Assembly: GCA_013349405.1 (NCBI GenBank)
Contig: DUZS01000005.1
Span: 1-64,000 of the forward strand
DNA from: Desulfuromonadales bacterium
GTDB lineage: Bacteria; Desulfobacterota; Desulfuromonadia; Geobacterales; Pseudopelobacteraceae
Reading direction: 5' to 3'
DNA: 64,000 nucleotides
Position numbers and translations under genes: made by a program. How positions within the stretch are numbered: the first letter of the stretch is position 1; each line of letters opens with the position of its first letter. Below are positions 1 through 9,112 of the stretch, in pieces. The notes under the pieces were generated by a model. The model searched no databases and was not told the origin of the DNA. It saw nothing but the letters and a program-made list of their open reading frames with translations.

Positions 1-120
1 AAGGCCAAGGTAATCAGTCACCGGGCCTATGGATTCAGAACGGCAAAAAACTTCATTCTCAACTTGTATCACTGCATGGGCGATCTAACCATGCCAACTA
101 CTTTGCACAGGTTTGTGTGA
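1..120 (+). mobile_element. 3' end of an ISL3-like transposase (partial)
   Basis: An open frame enters from the window edge and stops at 118-120. Its 39 residues include ISHRAYGFRT, then an aromatic-rich LYHCMGD stretch and a terminal LHRFV, the pattern I associate with the C-terminus of ISL3-family DDE transposases. Only the tail is visible, so I cannot tell whether the element is intact. About 30 bases after the stop probably contain the element's right end, but no terminal repeat can be confirmed because the left end is outside the window. Confidence 0.7.
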
Positions 121-256
121 GGAACCACAAAAATAATAAGTTGTTTCATTGAGTATCCTCCGGTTCGATATGAGTGATTTTCTCTCACATGAGTATGTTT
201 GACGCGAGTTCCACGATCATTTTTCAGGCGTGCCGCCACATTGATTCCGGCACCTG

Positions 257-297
257 AAAAAGCAGAAGCCCTGCCCGGTATAGCCGGGAGGACTTCT
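257..297 (-). terminator. Rho-independent terminator after the OmpA-like gene
   Basis: Read on the minus strand, an imperfect hairpin (arms around 264-278 and 283-297, core cccgg/ccggg) is followed by a short T tract (257-261). It lies just downstream of the stop of the OmpA-like lipoprotein gene. Confidence 0.6.
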
Positions 298-320
298 GGG
301 CGGTTATATCCCTGCGGGAT

Positions 321-1340
321 TTATTCGCAGCTGAATGCGCCTTCTATACGACGATTCTTTGCTTTACCTGCGGAGTTTTTATTGGATGCTATCGGTTTTG
401 CTGAGCCATAGCCTTTCGCGGCAAGACGACTGCCGTCAATCGCGAATTTAGTGATGATGTAGGTACGTACGCTATCAGCACGGGCCTGTGACAACTTCAT
501 GTTAAGTTTTTCGCTGCCGTCAGAGTCGGTGTGGCCTTCAATAGTCCCTTTTGCCTTGGGGAACTCTTTCAGGAAAGTGCCGATTTTGTCAAGTTCGGCG
601 TGATATTTGGTCTTAATGTCAGCCTTGCTGGTGTCGAAATCGATCTCAATAACAGCAGGATTGTTACACAACTTCGGAGCAACGACAGGCGGGCAACCAT
701 TTGAGGTTACTGCTGTTCCTGCCGGAGTGCCGGGGCATTTATCAAGGTAGTCGGCAACACCGTCCTTGTCTGAGTCGAGCGGACAGCCGATGCTGTCAAC
801 CGCAACGCCTGCCGGAGTGGCGGGGCATTTGTCAAGGTAATCAGCAACGCCATCTTTATCTGAGTCAATAGGGCAGCCATTGCCATCAACCGCAACACCT
901 CCCGGCGTTCCCGGGCACCTGTCGAGCGAATCGATAACTCCGTCACTGTCCGAATCGGCCGGAGGGGCCGGAGGAGCCGGAACAATTACAGGAACTGGTG
1001 CAGCAGCTTTTTCGACGACTCGAACAGGGCAAAGCGCATTTGCTTTTTCAGTGGCTTTTTTTGCCAGAGCGGCACCTTCTTCGGTGCGGCATGACCTGAA
1101 TACATCGTAGGCGTTGTCTTTAGCATCTTGTGCGGCTTTAAACTCCGCAGGACAGAGCTTGTCATGTCCAGCCAGGCGGGCTGTTTCCACGGCCCTGTCC
1201 GCCTCTTGCATCTCATAGCGGATATATTTGCCCGGGATATTGCCTCGCATGGTGTTCACTTCATAATTTGCACACCCGAACAGAGCCGCCGTAGCTAACG
1301 CAGCAGCTAAAAAAGATGAAACTCTCACTATTTTCTTCAT
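321..1340 (-). CDS. OmpA-family outer-membrane lipoprotein with thrombospondin type 3 repeats
   Basis: 339-residue envelope protein. Residues 1-23 form a lipoprotein signal with lipobox LFGC (Cys23). A Cys-containing helical segment (about 40-110) is followed by a Pro-rich linker (115-128). Three calcium-binding thrombospondin type 3 repeats follow (DSDxDGVxDxxDxCP, about 129-218). The C-terminal OmpA domain (about 228-335) has the peptidoglycan-binding signature TIEGHTDSDG and NRRIE. The likely role is a calcium-stabilised link between outer membrane and peptidoglycan. It is transcribed alone, divergently from hemB, with a terminator downstream. Family assignment is firm; the physiological partner is unknown. 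Confidence 0.93.
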   Translation of the reverse strand: MKKIVRVSSFLAAALATAALFGCANYEVNTMRGNIPGKYIRYEMQEADRAVETARLAGHDKLCPAEFKAAQDAKDNAYDVFRSCRTEEGAALAKKATEKANALCPVRVVEKAAAPVPVIVPAPPAPPADSDSDGVIDSLDRCPGTPGGVAVDGNGCPIDSDKDGVADYLDKCPATPAGVAVDSIGCPLDSDKDGVADYLDKCPGTPAGTAVTSNGCPPVVAPKLCNNPAVIEIDFDTSKADIKTKYHAELDKIGTFLKEFPKAKGTIEGHTDSDGSEKLNMKLSQARADSVRTYIITKFAIDGSRLAAKGYGSAKPIASNKNSAGKAKNRRIEGAFSCE

Positions 1341-1547
1341 AGAACCTGACTCCTTCCAATGTTTTAATTTAATAGCAGCTTAACTGTAAGTATACATCTT
1401 TACACTGAATGTCAAATGTAAAACGCTCAAAAATCAGGTAATGAATAGAGAGGAGCGGTACTGAACATCTTGCAATTTATTTCCGGCTGCATTACTGTCA
1501 CTGCTTCTAGAGGTATAAAAACACCGCATTAGCGAGGAGGATACACC

Positions 1548-2522
1548 ATGTTTTTTCCACAGTTTCGGGCGCGAAGAATACGGGGTAATGAGACTTTTCG
1601 CCGGATGGTCCGGGAAACCGCCGTTTCTGTCAACGACCTTGTCTATCCGATGTTTTCCGCATTCGGCAGCGGCATCAGAAAAGAAATATCTTCCATGCCC
1701 GGAATCTATCAGCAATCAATCGAAAATATCGTCGCCGAGGCAAAGGAGGTTAAGTCTCTCGGCATCCCTGCAGTTCTGCTGTTCGGTATTCCGGAGTGTA
1801 AAGATTCTGTAGGAAGTGACGCCTATTCCGCGAGCGGGATTATTCAGGAAACGATCCGGGCGATAAAAAAAGAGGTCAGTGGCCTGGCGGTCATTACGGA
1901 TGTCTGCATGTGCGAATATACTGACCACGGGCATTGTGGAATCATCAAAAACGGCGATGTTGATAATGATGCCACGCTCGAACTGCTGGCGCGTGAGGCG
2001 CTCTCACATGTGCAGGCGGGGGCCGATATGGTGGCCCCGTCTGATATGATGGATGGCCGGGTCGGTGCCATTCGTGAGATTCTCGACGAAAACGGTTACG
2101 ATGCGATCCCGATCATGAGCTATGCGGTCAAATACGCTTCCGGTTATTATGGACCGTTCCGGGAAGCTGCGGAGTCGACACCGCAGTTCGGAGACCGCCG
2201 CAGTTATCAGATGGATCCGGGCAATCGCCGTGAAGCGCTGCGTGAAGCAGCTGCTGATATCGAAGAAGGTGCTGACATAATTATGGTGAAGCCCGGATTG
2301 CCGTATCTCGATATTCTTCGTGACTTGCGCAACGAATTTGATCTGCCGCTTGCCGTTTACAATGTCTCCGGCGAGTACAGCATGGTCAAGGGGGCTGCCG
2401 AACGGGGGTGGATAGATGAGGAACGGGTTGTCATGGAAACAATGACCGCGTTCAAACGGGCGGGGGCGGATATTATTATAACCTATCATGCCAAGGATGT
2501 AGCGAAGTGGCTTGCGCAGTAA
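1548..2522 (+). CDS. hemB: Delta-aminolevulinic acid dehydratase (porphobilinogen synthase)
   Basis: Condenses two 5-aminolevulinate molecules to porphobilinogen in tetrapyrrole synthesis (heme, siroheme, cobalamin). The 324-residue length is normal. The active-site lysines are visible as YAVKYAS (Lys195) and [10 protein letters not shown] (Lys248, Schiff base). The Cys-rich metal loop [14 protein letters not shown] (Cys120, 122, 130) marks a zinc-type enzyme. A clear aggagg ribosome site lies about 8 bases before the ATG. It stands alone between the divergent OmpA-like gene and a palindromic repeat. The supply of porphobilinogen fits the c-type cytochrome, HemW and cobalamin genes elsewhere in the window. 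Confidence 0.97.
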   Translation: MFFPQFRARRIRGNETFRRMVRETAVSVNDLVYPMFSAFGSGIRKEISSMPGIYQQSIENIVAEAKEVKSLGIPAVLLFGIPECKDSVGSDAYSASGIIQETIRAIKKEVSGLAVITDVCMCEYTDHGHCGIIKNGDVDNDATLELLAREALSHVQAGADMVAPSDMMDGRVGAIREILDENGYDAIPIMSYAVKYASGYYGPFREAAESTPQFGDRRSYQMDPGNRREALREAAADIEEGADIIMVKPGLPYLDILRDLRNEFDLPLAVYNVSGEYSMVKGAAERGWIDEERVVMETMTAFKRAGADIIITYHAKDVAKWLAQ

Positions 2523-2526
2523 AATT

Positions 2527-2600
2527 TCTCAGCCTCACGATTACTTCACGATTTAAAACCAGGTTTACGCTTTTAAATCGAGGCCTTTTCGCGAGGCTAA
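2527..2600. repeat. Palindromic intergenic repeat, copy 1
   Basis: A two-armed palindrome just after hemB. A perfect 10-base inverted repeat cgatttaaaa / ttttaaatcg (2549-2558 and 2571-2580) is nested inside agcctc / gaggct (2531-2536 and 2593-2598). A second copy in reverse orientation lies at 14457-14532 and shares both flanks and the central ttaaaaccagg block. This is a dispersed repeat of REP or MITE type; no coding capacity. Confidence 0.75.
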
Positions 2601-2672
2601 GGCGATTTTCAGCAATGAATTACATACGGTGAAAACGGATTAAGCAGTGAAAGGCATGTTTTTTACCGGGAA

Positions 2673-3560
2673 TCATCTGACCGTGTACAGCGGCGGCCTG
2701 TCCAGATAGCGGGGCAGGTCGCCACGGATTTCAACAACCGGACCATCTTCGAGCTCCTCTGCAGTTCCGCTGTCATCTTCATACTCCTCTTCACCTGCAG
2801 CCCATTCATAGAGCCTCTGTGAATCTTTCAATACCGGCTTTTGCGGCGTTCCGAAAACCCGCAGCTGCATCTCTTCGTCGAACAGCCCGATACAGCCGTG
2901 TGATGCCGGTCTGCCCGGCAGGTCACGGGCATGAAGCCAGTATGAGACATTATCCGCTCCGACGTGAAAGCGGAGAGCGTTATCCATCGGATACTGTTCT
3001 TCGTCATTAGCCGTTTTGTAGAGAGATGAGGTGTGGTTGCGGTCGCGGGTCGAAATGCGAAACATACCGACAGGAGTCTCAGTTGTGGCTTTCCCGGTCG
3101 CCGCCGGGGCTGAAAATACCATTTTGCCGTATTCATAGGCACCCAGCCACTGCTCGGTGACATCTACCAGGATGTATTTCCCGTAACGAGCGGCAGGTTG
3201 ATAGAAACGCGGCAGTGGCGAGTAGGAGCGAATGTCCTCGATATGGTCCGGAACTTTAATCGTCATACCGGGATAAACGTGGCGGCGGTCAACCCGGTTG
3301 AAACGGGCGACAAAAATCCAGTCGGCACCAAAGAGTGACTCAAGCGACTGGTGCGGTTCAATAAAGCGGGCATGCCACCTGATATCCTTCAGGCTCGGAT
3401 ACTCGACGCGCGAGAGATCCTCCCTGGCCTTGTCTTCCGGTGAAGCGGCAGGGCCATCAGTCAGTGATGGTGTTCGGAGTACCGAAAATCCGACAAATAT
3501 CCCGGTAAACAGCACGACCAGAATTATCTTGTGTGAGAGCCGCATTCGGCTGTAGCGCAT
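2673..3560 (-). CDS. L,D-transpeptidase (YkuD domain)
   Basis: A 295-residue membrane-anchored cell-wall enzyme. Residues 11-28 form an N-terminal hydrophobic anchor. A short LysM-like or linker segment (about 80-105, ending PGMTIKVPD) precedes the YkuD catalytic domain (about 127-240). The catalytic motif is visible as His210 and then SHGCIG with His221 and Cys223. Enzymes of this family cross-link peptidoglycan stem peptides 3-3 or attach proteins to them. The C-terminal 40 residues are acidic and low-complexity. The start ATG at 3560 has a gaaggac ribosome site; Met6 (3545) is an alternative. It is divergent from the threonine aldolase gene. Confidence 0.92.
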   Translation of the reverse strand: MRYSRMRLSHKIILVVLFTGIFVGFSVLRTPSLTDGPAASPEDKAREDLSRVEYPSLKDIRWHARFIEPHQSLESLFGADWIFVARFNRVDRRHVYPGMTIKVPDHIEDIRSYSPLPRFYQPAARYGKYILVDVTEQWLGAYEYGKMVFSAPAATGKATTETPVGMFRISTRDRNHTSSLYKTANDEEQYPMDNALRFHVGADNVSYWLHARDLPGRPASHGCIGLFDEEMQLRVFGTPQKPVLKDSQRLYEWAAGEEEYEDDSGTAEELEDGPVVEIRGDLPRYLDRPPLYTVR

Positions 3561-3720
3561 ACAGACTGTCCTTCACAGCTGGGTACTTTCAGCCATCATA
3601 GTCATTTGTCAGTCACTATTCAACAATTGTCATATGCTGATGGAAAATTTCTGGTATCAATACAGAGCAGATGATAAATTGCTGCCGGAGGAAAATTATT
3701 GGGCCGGCCTGGAGGTTACA

Positions 3721-4776
3721 GTGGAAAAACTGAAATTAAAGCCGACATACAGCCAGTTTGCCAGTGACAATTATGCCGGGATCTGCCCCGAAGCGTGGCA
3801 GGCCATGCAGCTCGCCAACAGTGGATTTCTCGCTTCGTATGGAGACGATATCTGGACTGAGCAGGCTTGTCAGCACCTGCGCACTGTCTTTGAAACGGAG
3901 TGTCAGGTGTTCTTCGTCTTCAACGGTACGGCTGCTAATTCACTGGCTTTGGCGTCTCTCTGCCGTTCATACCACAGTGTGATCTGTCACGAACTGGCTC
4001 ATATTGAAACCGATGAGTGCGGCGCACCGGAATTTTTTTCCAACGGCACCAAGCTGCTGCATGTGAACGGTCCCGGGGGCAAATTCGATCTGGCAGAGGT
4101 CGAACGCGCAATAACCCGGCGCAGCGATATTCATTATCCCCGTCCGAAGGTATTGAGTCTCACGCAGGCAACAGAAGTCGGTACCGTGTATACGCCTGAT
4201 GAAATCAGGGCTGCCAGTGACCTCGCCAGACACCATGGCATGCGGGTGCATATGGATGGTGCCCGTTTTGCCAATGCCGTTGTCTCATTAGATGTTGCTC
4301 CTGCTGAGATAACCTGGCGGGTTGGAGTCGATGTGCTCTGCCTCGGAGGGGCGAAGAACGGCATGGCGGTCGGTGAGGCGGTTGTTTTCTTCGATCGCGA
4401 ACTTGCCCATGAATTTGATTATCGCTGCAAGCAGGCCGGTCAGCTGGCATCGAAAATGCGCTTTATCTCTGCACCCTGGATCGGAATGCTTGAAGGGGGC
4501 GCCTGGCTCAAAAACGCCGGGCATGCCAACCATTGTGCCGCGTTGCTTGAAAAACAGCTCACGGGAATCAGCGGAGTGAGCATCATGTATCCTCGTCAGG
4601 CAAACTCGGTATTCGTTCAAATGCCGGAAGCGGTTGCGGCAGAACTCAGGGCTGCGGGATGGCACTTCTATTCATTTATCGGTTCGGGAGGGGCGCGGTT
4701 TATGTGTTCATGGCAGACAACCGAGCGTGACGTGACCCAGTTGGCTGAAGCGGTGCGTTCAGCATCTTTGGCTTAA
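3721..4776 (+). CDS. Low-specificity threonine aldolase (PLP-dependent)
   Basis: A PLP enzyme of the beta-eliminating lyase/threonine aldolase family, cleaving L-threonine or L-allo-threonine to glycine and acetaldehyde. The conserved N-terminal FASDNYAG, the FNGTAANSLAL cofactor loop, HMDGARFANA and the Schiff-base lysine in CLGGAKNGM (about Lys212) are all present. I chose the GTG at 3721: ggagg lies at 3711-3715, and the protein then begins a few residues before FASDNYAG as in the family, giving 351 residues. The open frame extends to an ATG at 3634 (380 residues), but that start has no ribosome site. A strong hairpin terminator follows. Close relatives could act on related beta-hydroxy amino acids. 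Confidence 0.9.
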   Translation: MEKLKLKPTYSQFASDNYAGICPEAWQAMQLANSGFLASYGDDIWTEQACQHLRTVFETECQVFFVFNGTAANSLALASLCRSYHSVICHELAHIETDECGAPEFFSNGTKLLHVNGPGGKFDLAEVERAITRRSDIHYPRPKVLSLTQATEVGTVYTPDEIRAASDLARHHGMRVHMDGARFANAVVSLDVAPAEITWRVGVDVLCLGGAKNGMAVGEAVVFFDRELAHEFDYRCKQAGQLASKMRFISAPWIGMLEGGAWLKNAGHANHCAALLEKQLTGISGVSIMYPRQANSVFVQMPEAVAAELRAAGWHFYSFIGSGGARFMCSWQTTERDVTQLAEAVRSASLA

Positions 4777-4818
4777 AACCCGTTCACCCTTCGATAAGAT
4801 CAGGATGAACGGGTTTTA
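4775..4818. terminator. Bidirectional hairpin terminator
   Basis: A perfect 10-base inverted repeat aacccgttca / tgaacgggtt is flanked by A and T runs on both sides. It sits between the convergent threonine aldolase gene and the hypothetical gene ending at 4843, so it can serve both. Confidence 0.85.
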
Positions 4819-4842
4819 GATTGGCAACTTATGGGTTGAATC

Positions 4843-5589
4843 TCAGGCTATGGTCTGGAGCAGTTGTTTGACACCATAGTTGTCGGAAGCCATGCCGGAG
4901 TCTTTCAAAAAAGCATCAAGAAATGGTTTAAGAGCATGCTGTACCTCTTTAAGATCATTTTTGAGCGAAAAATTTCCCAGGCCACTGGCAGTGCCGGGAG
5001 TACCGTTCGGCAACTCGGTAGAAAGCGAAAAATTAAAACTGGTACTGGTCAGTTCGGCAGAGCTTCCCGCAAAATTAAAGTCGTAGCCACCCGGACTGTT
5101 ACTGAGAGCGAAGGCACTGCTGCTGGCGGATGCATGTATCATCTGCAGGTCAAGTGAAAAAGTAAACTTTGCACCGTCGCTTGTTGTGATGGCTCCCTCC
5201 ATCGATAAACTGCTCGTTTCGACAGAGAGGCTGGACTGTGCAGCTGCTATTGTGGCAGTTTGGCTTTGTGTCGGTAGAACCGGCTGCGGTATGTCACTGA
5301 CAGGCGGTTCGCTTTTCAGTTCATGTACCTGTGCTCCGGTAATCTTCTCGAGGATGTCCTTAAGAAAGTTGAAAAACGGACTGCTGTCCTGGTCGTGATG
5401 ACCTTTGCGCATCCGTTCGACGGTACGCTCATCATCGTGCGGTCGTCTTGCCTCATCTGACAACTCAATACGGTCCTGTCTCGGGGGCGTTTGCAGCTGT
5501 GGCTCAACGGTTTTTGCCGATTGATTGAGGCCGGCCTGTATGTAGCTGAACTGAAATTGCTGCTGTGCTGCGTTTATATTGAGTTGCAT
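4843..5589 (-). CDS. Hypothetical protein, low-complexity Ser-rich
   Basis: Not recognised. With the ATG at 5589 (ribosome site agagagg seven bases upstream) the product is 248 residues. A longer frame to 5643 lacks a ribosome site. There is no signal peptide or membrane segment. An N-terminal NINAAQQQFQFSY segment and a DRIELSDEAR motif at about 40-49 are followed by a charged helix (about 75-90). The C-terminal half is rich in Ser, Phe and Asn and has alternating polar/hydrophobic residues. RIELSDEAR-like motifs also occur in flagellar and anti-sigma (FlgM-like) proteins, but that link is speculative. The gene is monocistronic and divergent from the PAS histidine kinase. Confidence 0.7.
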   Translation of the reverse strand: MQLNINAAQQQFQFSYIQAGLNQSAKTVEPQLQTPPRQDRIELSDEARRPHDDERTVERMRKGHHDQDSSPFFNFLKDILEKITGAQVHELKSEPPVSDIPQPVLPTQSQTATIAAAQSSLSVETSSLSMEGAITTSDGAKFTFSLDLQMIHASASSSAFALSNSPGGYDFNFAGSSAELTSTSFNFSLSTELPNGTPGTASGLGNFSLKNDLKEVQHALKPFLDAFLKDSGMASDNYGVKQLLQTIA

Positions 5590-5714
5590 GGTGGCCTCTC
5601 TTTTAAGTCGGAGTTTACTAGCGCTTGGTGTATATGTCGGCAATAATCTGCTGATCTTTAGTAAAAAAGGATTTTATTTTTGCGTTACAACTCCAACTGG
5701 ACAGGTGTCGACAA

Positions 5715-7427
5715 ATGAATAAATTCCAACTAAAGTCTTTTGATTTATGTAAATCAATAAAATGTAACGATGTTACGATAATTCGTGATGCCATGCAGCA
5801 CGTGGCAGGGGGGGATAATGCGGTGCGAATTGCCGATTCCATCTGCTCCGGTGAATATGGTGAGCTTGCGACTGCTTTTAATGCTATGGCTGAAAAACTG
5901 GCCACAAACGCTCTCCGTTTGTCCAGTGCTTATGAAGCGAAAGCAAAAAGCGAAAATAGCTACCGGGAATTGGTTGAAAAGGCCAACAGTATTATTTTGA
6001 AATGGGATAGTAATGGTCGGGTAATCTACTTGAATGCCTTTGCCGAACATTTTTTTGGTTATTCAAGGGGTGAAATTATCGGTCAGAGCATAATCGGCAC
6101 CATTGTTCCCGAAACTGAAACAAGCGGCCGTGATTTGGTCATGCTTATGAAGAACATCTGTCGTGATCCTGCATCATATATGAATAATAGTAACGAAAAT
6201 AGCCGCAAGAACGGCGAACGTGTCTGGGTATCCTGGAATAATCATCCTATGACCGGTGCTGACGGCACGGTCGAGGGGATCCTTTCGGTCGGGCAGGATA
6301 TTACCGAGACAATAAAGACCAAGGAACAATTAATGAGGAGTGAGCAGCGTTTTCGCTCCTTTGTCGAAAATGTCAACGACGTCCTGTTCGCCCTCACCCC
6401 TTCAGGGGTTTTCGATTATGTTTCTCCCCAGTGGAAGGTTGCGTTCGGATATGAGCCTGGCGATACCATCGGCAAGCCGTTCATGCCGTTTGTCCACCCG
6501 GATGATGTTTCCGTCTGCCTCGAGTTTATGTCCCTGGTTTTTCGTACGGGGGAAAAACAGGGTGGTGTTGAATATCGGGTACTCTGCAAAGACGGTCGCT
6601 ATCTCTGGTACACGGCAAATGCGTCACTTATAACTGATCCCGTGTATGGCACTCCGATACTCGTCGCTATCGGCCGTGACATCACTGAATACAAGCTGAT
6701 GCAAAAGGAACTTCTTAAAGTACAAAAATTTGAATCAATCAGTATCCTGGCAGGCGGAATTGCTCACAATTTCAATAACGTCCTCACAGGAGTCATCGGC
6801 TATATCTCGTATGCAAAAAAACATCTCTCAAATCCGGACAAAGTACTGCCCCTCCTCGACGCTGCTGAAAAATCGTCATACCGGGCCGCCGGCCTTGCAC
6901 AGCAACTGTTAACGTATTCCAGAGGAGGTTCTCCCGAGAGAAAACCGCTTGAGGTCGACGAACTGCTGCGGGAATCAGTGGCACTCTTTCTGACAGGCAC
7001 TAATATCCGGGGAATTATCGACTGCGCCCATCATCAGACCATACACGCAGACGAGCAGCAGATACGTCAGGCTTTCAACAACATAATACTGAATGCTGTT
7101 CATGCCATGCCGGAAGGAGGACCTCTGGCGGTTCGGGTCAACAGCATAGAACTGCCCGCCGGGAATCGGCACTCACTCGCGGCGGGAGACTATGTGGAAA
7201 TAGTGTTTACGGACAGAGGATGTGGTATACGGAGAGAGGATCTTCATAAAATCTACGATCCCTACTTTACAACCAAGGAGAGTGGAGCCGGACTCGGGTT
7301 GAGTACGACCTTTTCAATAATTAACAAGCATGGCGGGCATATAGAAGTTACCTCTGAAATCGGGAAAGGCTCAACAGTAAGACTCCTTTTGCCATCTTAT
7401 GCCGAAAAACCGGCAGCTTCCACATGA
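5715..7427 (+). CDS. PAS-PAS sensor histidine kinase without a membrane anchor
   Basis: 570 residues. Residues about 30-65 resemble the second half of a HAMP domain (GEYGELATAFNAMAEKL). Two PAS domains follow (about 85-210 and 215-335), each ending in the PAC-type GQDITE or GRDITE. The phosphoacceptor His lies in ILAGGIAHNFNNVLTG. The ATPase domain has the N box (AFNNIILNAVHAM), G1 (DRGCGI) and G2 (GAGLGLST). No transmembrane helix or periplasmic sensor precedes the HAMP remnant, so the gene may be an N-terminally truncated membrane kinase or a cytoplasmic sensor. The stop is three bases from the convergent thiol-protein gene. No response regulator is adjacent on the same strand. Confidence 0.9.
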   Translation: MNKFQLKSFDLCKSIKCNDVTIIRDAMQHVAGGDNAVRIADSICSGEYGELATAFNAMAEKLATNALRLSSAYEAKAKSENSYRELVEKANSIILKWDSNGRVIYLNAFAEHFFGYSRGEIIGQSIIGTIVPETETSGRDLVMLMKNICRDPASYMNNSNENSRKNGERVWVSWNNHPMTGADGTVEGILSVGQDITETIKTKEQLMRSEQRFRSFVENVNDVLFALTPSGVFDYVSPQWKVAFGYEPGDTIGKPFMPFVHPDDVSVCLEFMSLVFRTGEKQGGVEYRVLCKDGRYLWYTANASLITDPVYGTPILVAIGRDITEYKLMQKELLKVQKFESISILAGGIAHNFNNVLTGVIGYISYAKKHLSNPDKVLPLLDAAEKSSYRAAGLAQQLLTYSRGGSPERKPLEVDELLRESVALFLTGTNIRGIIDCAHHQTIHADEQQIRQAFNNIILNAVHAMPEGGPLAVRVNSIELPAGNRHSLAAGDYVEIVFTDRGCGIRREDLHKIYDPYFTTKESGAGLGLSTTFSIINKHGGHIEVTSEIGKGSTVRLLLPSYAEKPAAST

Positions 7428-7430
7428 ACA

Positions 7431-7919
7431 CTACGGGTTCCCCCCCAGCGCTTCATCAATTTTCTTCTGGTCAAACCCTGCAATGATTCTGCCGTTGATC
7501 ATGAAGGTCGGAGTAGAATCCACCTTGTATCTTTTTGCTATTTCCAGCTGTTCCTCCTGCAACTTTATACCTTCCGGGGTTGTAGCCAGTGGTGGGGCTG
7601 CATCCATTCGCCCAGACATGACATCATGGTAGGCTTTGGCCTTGTCCGGCATGGAGAGTATGAAGCGTGCTTTTTCCTTTGCTCTGGGGTGATTGCGGAG
7701 CGGGTAGAAAAAGATGTGTCGCGTGACGTCTGTCCGCCCGTCAAAATACTGTGACGCTTTACGGCAGAAGGGGCAGTCTGGATCAGTAAACTCAAACACG
7801 ATCTTGGCACCGCTGCCGATGGTGATTGACTTGCTGGTGTCGATACCGGCTGCTACTGCTTGACTGATGCAGAGGGTCACACCGAGCAGAAGGATTGCTG
7901 CGCACGATTTTAGTTTCAT
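7431..7919 (-). CDS. DsbC/DsbA-like periplasmic thioredoxin-fold protein
   Basis: 162 residues from the ATG at 7919 (cggag eight bases upstream; a GTG at 7928 overlapping the upstream stop is the alternative). A signal peptide (about 1-24, ending AVAAG) precedes a compact thioredoxin fold. The fold has active site DCPFCRK and the cis-proline loop DSTPTFMING. The early Cys-x-x-Cys followed by long helices (HPRAKEKARFIL) resembles the catalytic domain of DsbC/DsbG isomerases without the dimerisation domain. It would shuffle or form disulfides in exported proteins. It is third in an ispD/response-regulator-kinase/thiol-protein operon, an unusual grouping with no obvious shared pathway. Confidence 0.85.
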   Translation of the reverse strand: MKLKSCAAILLLGVTLCISQAVAAGIDTSKSITIGSGAKIVFEFTDPDCPFCRKASQYFDGRTDVTRHIFFYPLRNHPRAKEKARFILSMPDKAKAYHDVMSGRMDAAPPLATTPEGIKLQEEQLEIAKRYKVDSTPTFMINGRIIAGFDQKKIDEALGGNP

Positions 7920-7924
7920 ATGAG

Positions 7925-9112
7925 TCACTCCGGGATTGAGTTTTCACTCGTTGTGGTATTTGTGTGTGCAGGGAGCAGGATGATAAACTGCCCCCCTTCA
8001 CCCCTGTTGCTTTCGGCCCAGATGCTTCCGTCAAAGCTTTCCACGGCTTTTTTGCAGAATGCCAGGCCGAGGCCGGCTCCTCCATGGCTTCTCTTCGAGG
8101 TGTTATCTGACTGAACGTACCGTTCAAAGATGTTGGTCAAATCATCTGAAGAAACTCCGGCACCGTTATCAATGACACGAATGCGTACGAAACCGGGTGC
8201 TGCTGAACAGCTTTGAGTGCGCGCGATTGCCTCAACTTCGGAGTTACTTAACTGGCCCGGTTCCAGGTAGTCGCACGAGATGGATATTGCCCCCCCATTC
8301 GGAACAAATTGAAGAGCATTTCCGATCAGATTAGCAAATACCCGCGCCAAAAGAGAGCTGTCAACAGCAATTTCTGTAGTAATGTCATTGGCCTCAAGTA
8401 TCAGCGTGATGTTTTCACGTTCAGCAGCGGCTGAAAAATGCTTGACCGCTGTTTCAAGAAGTGCGTAAGGATTAACCGGGCTGATTCTGGATTGCATTCT
8501 GCCGGTGTCAAAACGCTGCATATCGAGAAGGTTATCGATCATTGTGACAACTTCCTGACAACTCTCAATGGCCGCTTGAAGGTATTCAGCCTGCTCAGGG
8601 CTCACCCCGCCAAGGCGCCCCTCACGGACGATGTCGATCGAACCGATGACGGCCGTAAGCGGATTTTTCATGTCGTGAGAGAGCATAAAAATAAAATCAT
8701 CCTTTTCCTGTTCCAGGGCTTTTTTCAACCTCACGGTGCGCCGGTTTTCAAGAGCACGCTCAATGCGCATCATCATGTCGTCAAGATCAAACGGTTTCGC
8801 AACATAGTCTGCCGCCCCCGCCTTCATACACTCCACCACCAGACTTTCATTGCCGTGTGCCGTCATCATGATCACTGCAGAGTCGAAGCAGTTGTCCCGT
8901 ATCCGCCGTAATACATCAACCCCGCTAATCCCGGGCATACGCATATCAAGCAAAACAAGGTCATAGTTGTTTGCCCAGAGCTGCTGTAGCGCGGTCTCTC
9001 CGTCTGCTGCCCAGTTGGTGATATAGCCGGATTCTTCAAGTTGCAGCTTGAGGACTTGAGCAATATCCGTCTCATCATCGACAATGAGAATCATTTCCGG
9101 TTGTTTAGTCAT
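7925..9112 (-). CDS. Response regulator-histidine kinase hybrid
   Basis: 395 residues from the ATG at 9112 (gaggg ribosome site; the start lies inside the last codons of ispD as ATGACTAA). The receiver domain comes first: ILIVDDE with acidic pocket, phosphoacceptor in [10 protein letters not shown], Thr in MMTAHG and Lys in YVAKPFD. A HisKA domain follows with [11 protein letters not shown], then a HATPase with N, G1 (DNGAGV) and G2 (GGAGLGLAF) boxes. A REC-first soluble kinase is typical of branching phosphorelays: it is phosphorylated by another kinase, then signals onward. The membrane-less PAS kinase 500 bases away on the other strand is a plausible but unproven partner. Confidence 0.92.
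   Translation of the reverse strand: MTKQPEMILIVDDETDIAQVLKLQLEESGYITNWAADGETALQQLWANNYDLVLLDMRMPGISGVDVLRRIRDNCFDSAVIMMTAHGNESLVVECMKAGAADYVAKPFDLDDMMMRIERALENRRTVRLKKALEQEKDDFIFMLSHDMKNPLTAVIGSIDIVREGRLGGVSPEQAEYLQAAIESCQEVVTMIDNLLDMQRFDTGRMQSRISPVNPYALLETAVKHFSAAAERENITLILEANDITTEIAVDSSLLARVFANLIGNALQFVPNGGAISISCDYLEPGQLSNSEVEAIARTQSCSAAPGFVRIRVIDNGAGVSSDDLTNIFERYVQSDNTSKRSHGGAGLGLAFCKKAVESFDGSIWAESNRGEGGQFIILLPAHTNTTTSENSIPE

Noticed and set aside
707-1216. Open frames on both strands inside the OmpA-like gene
   Set aside because: Shadows of TSP3 repeat codons; no ribosome sites or family similarity.
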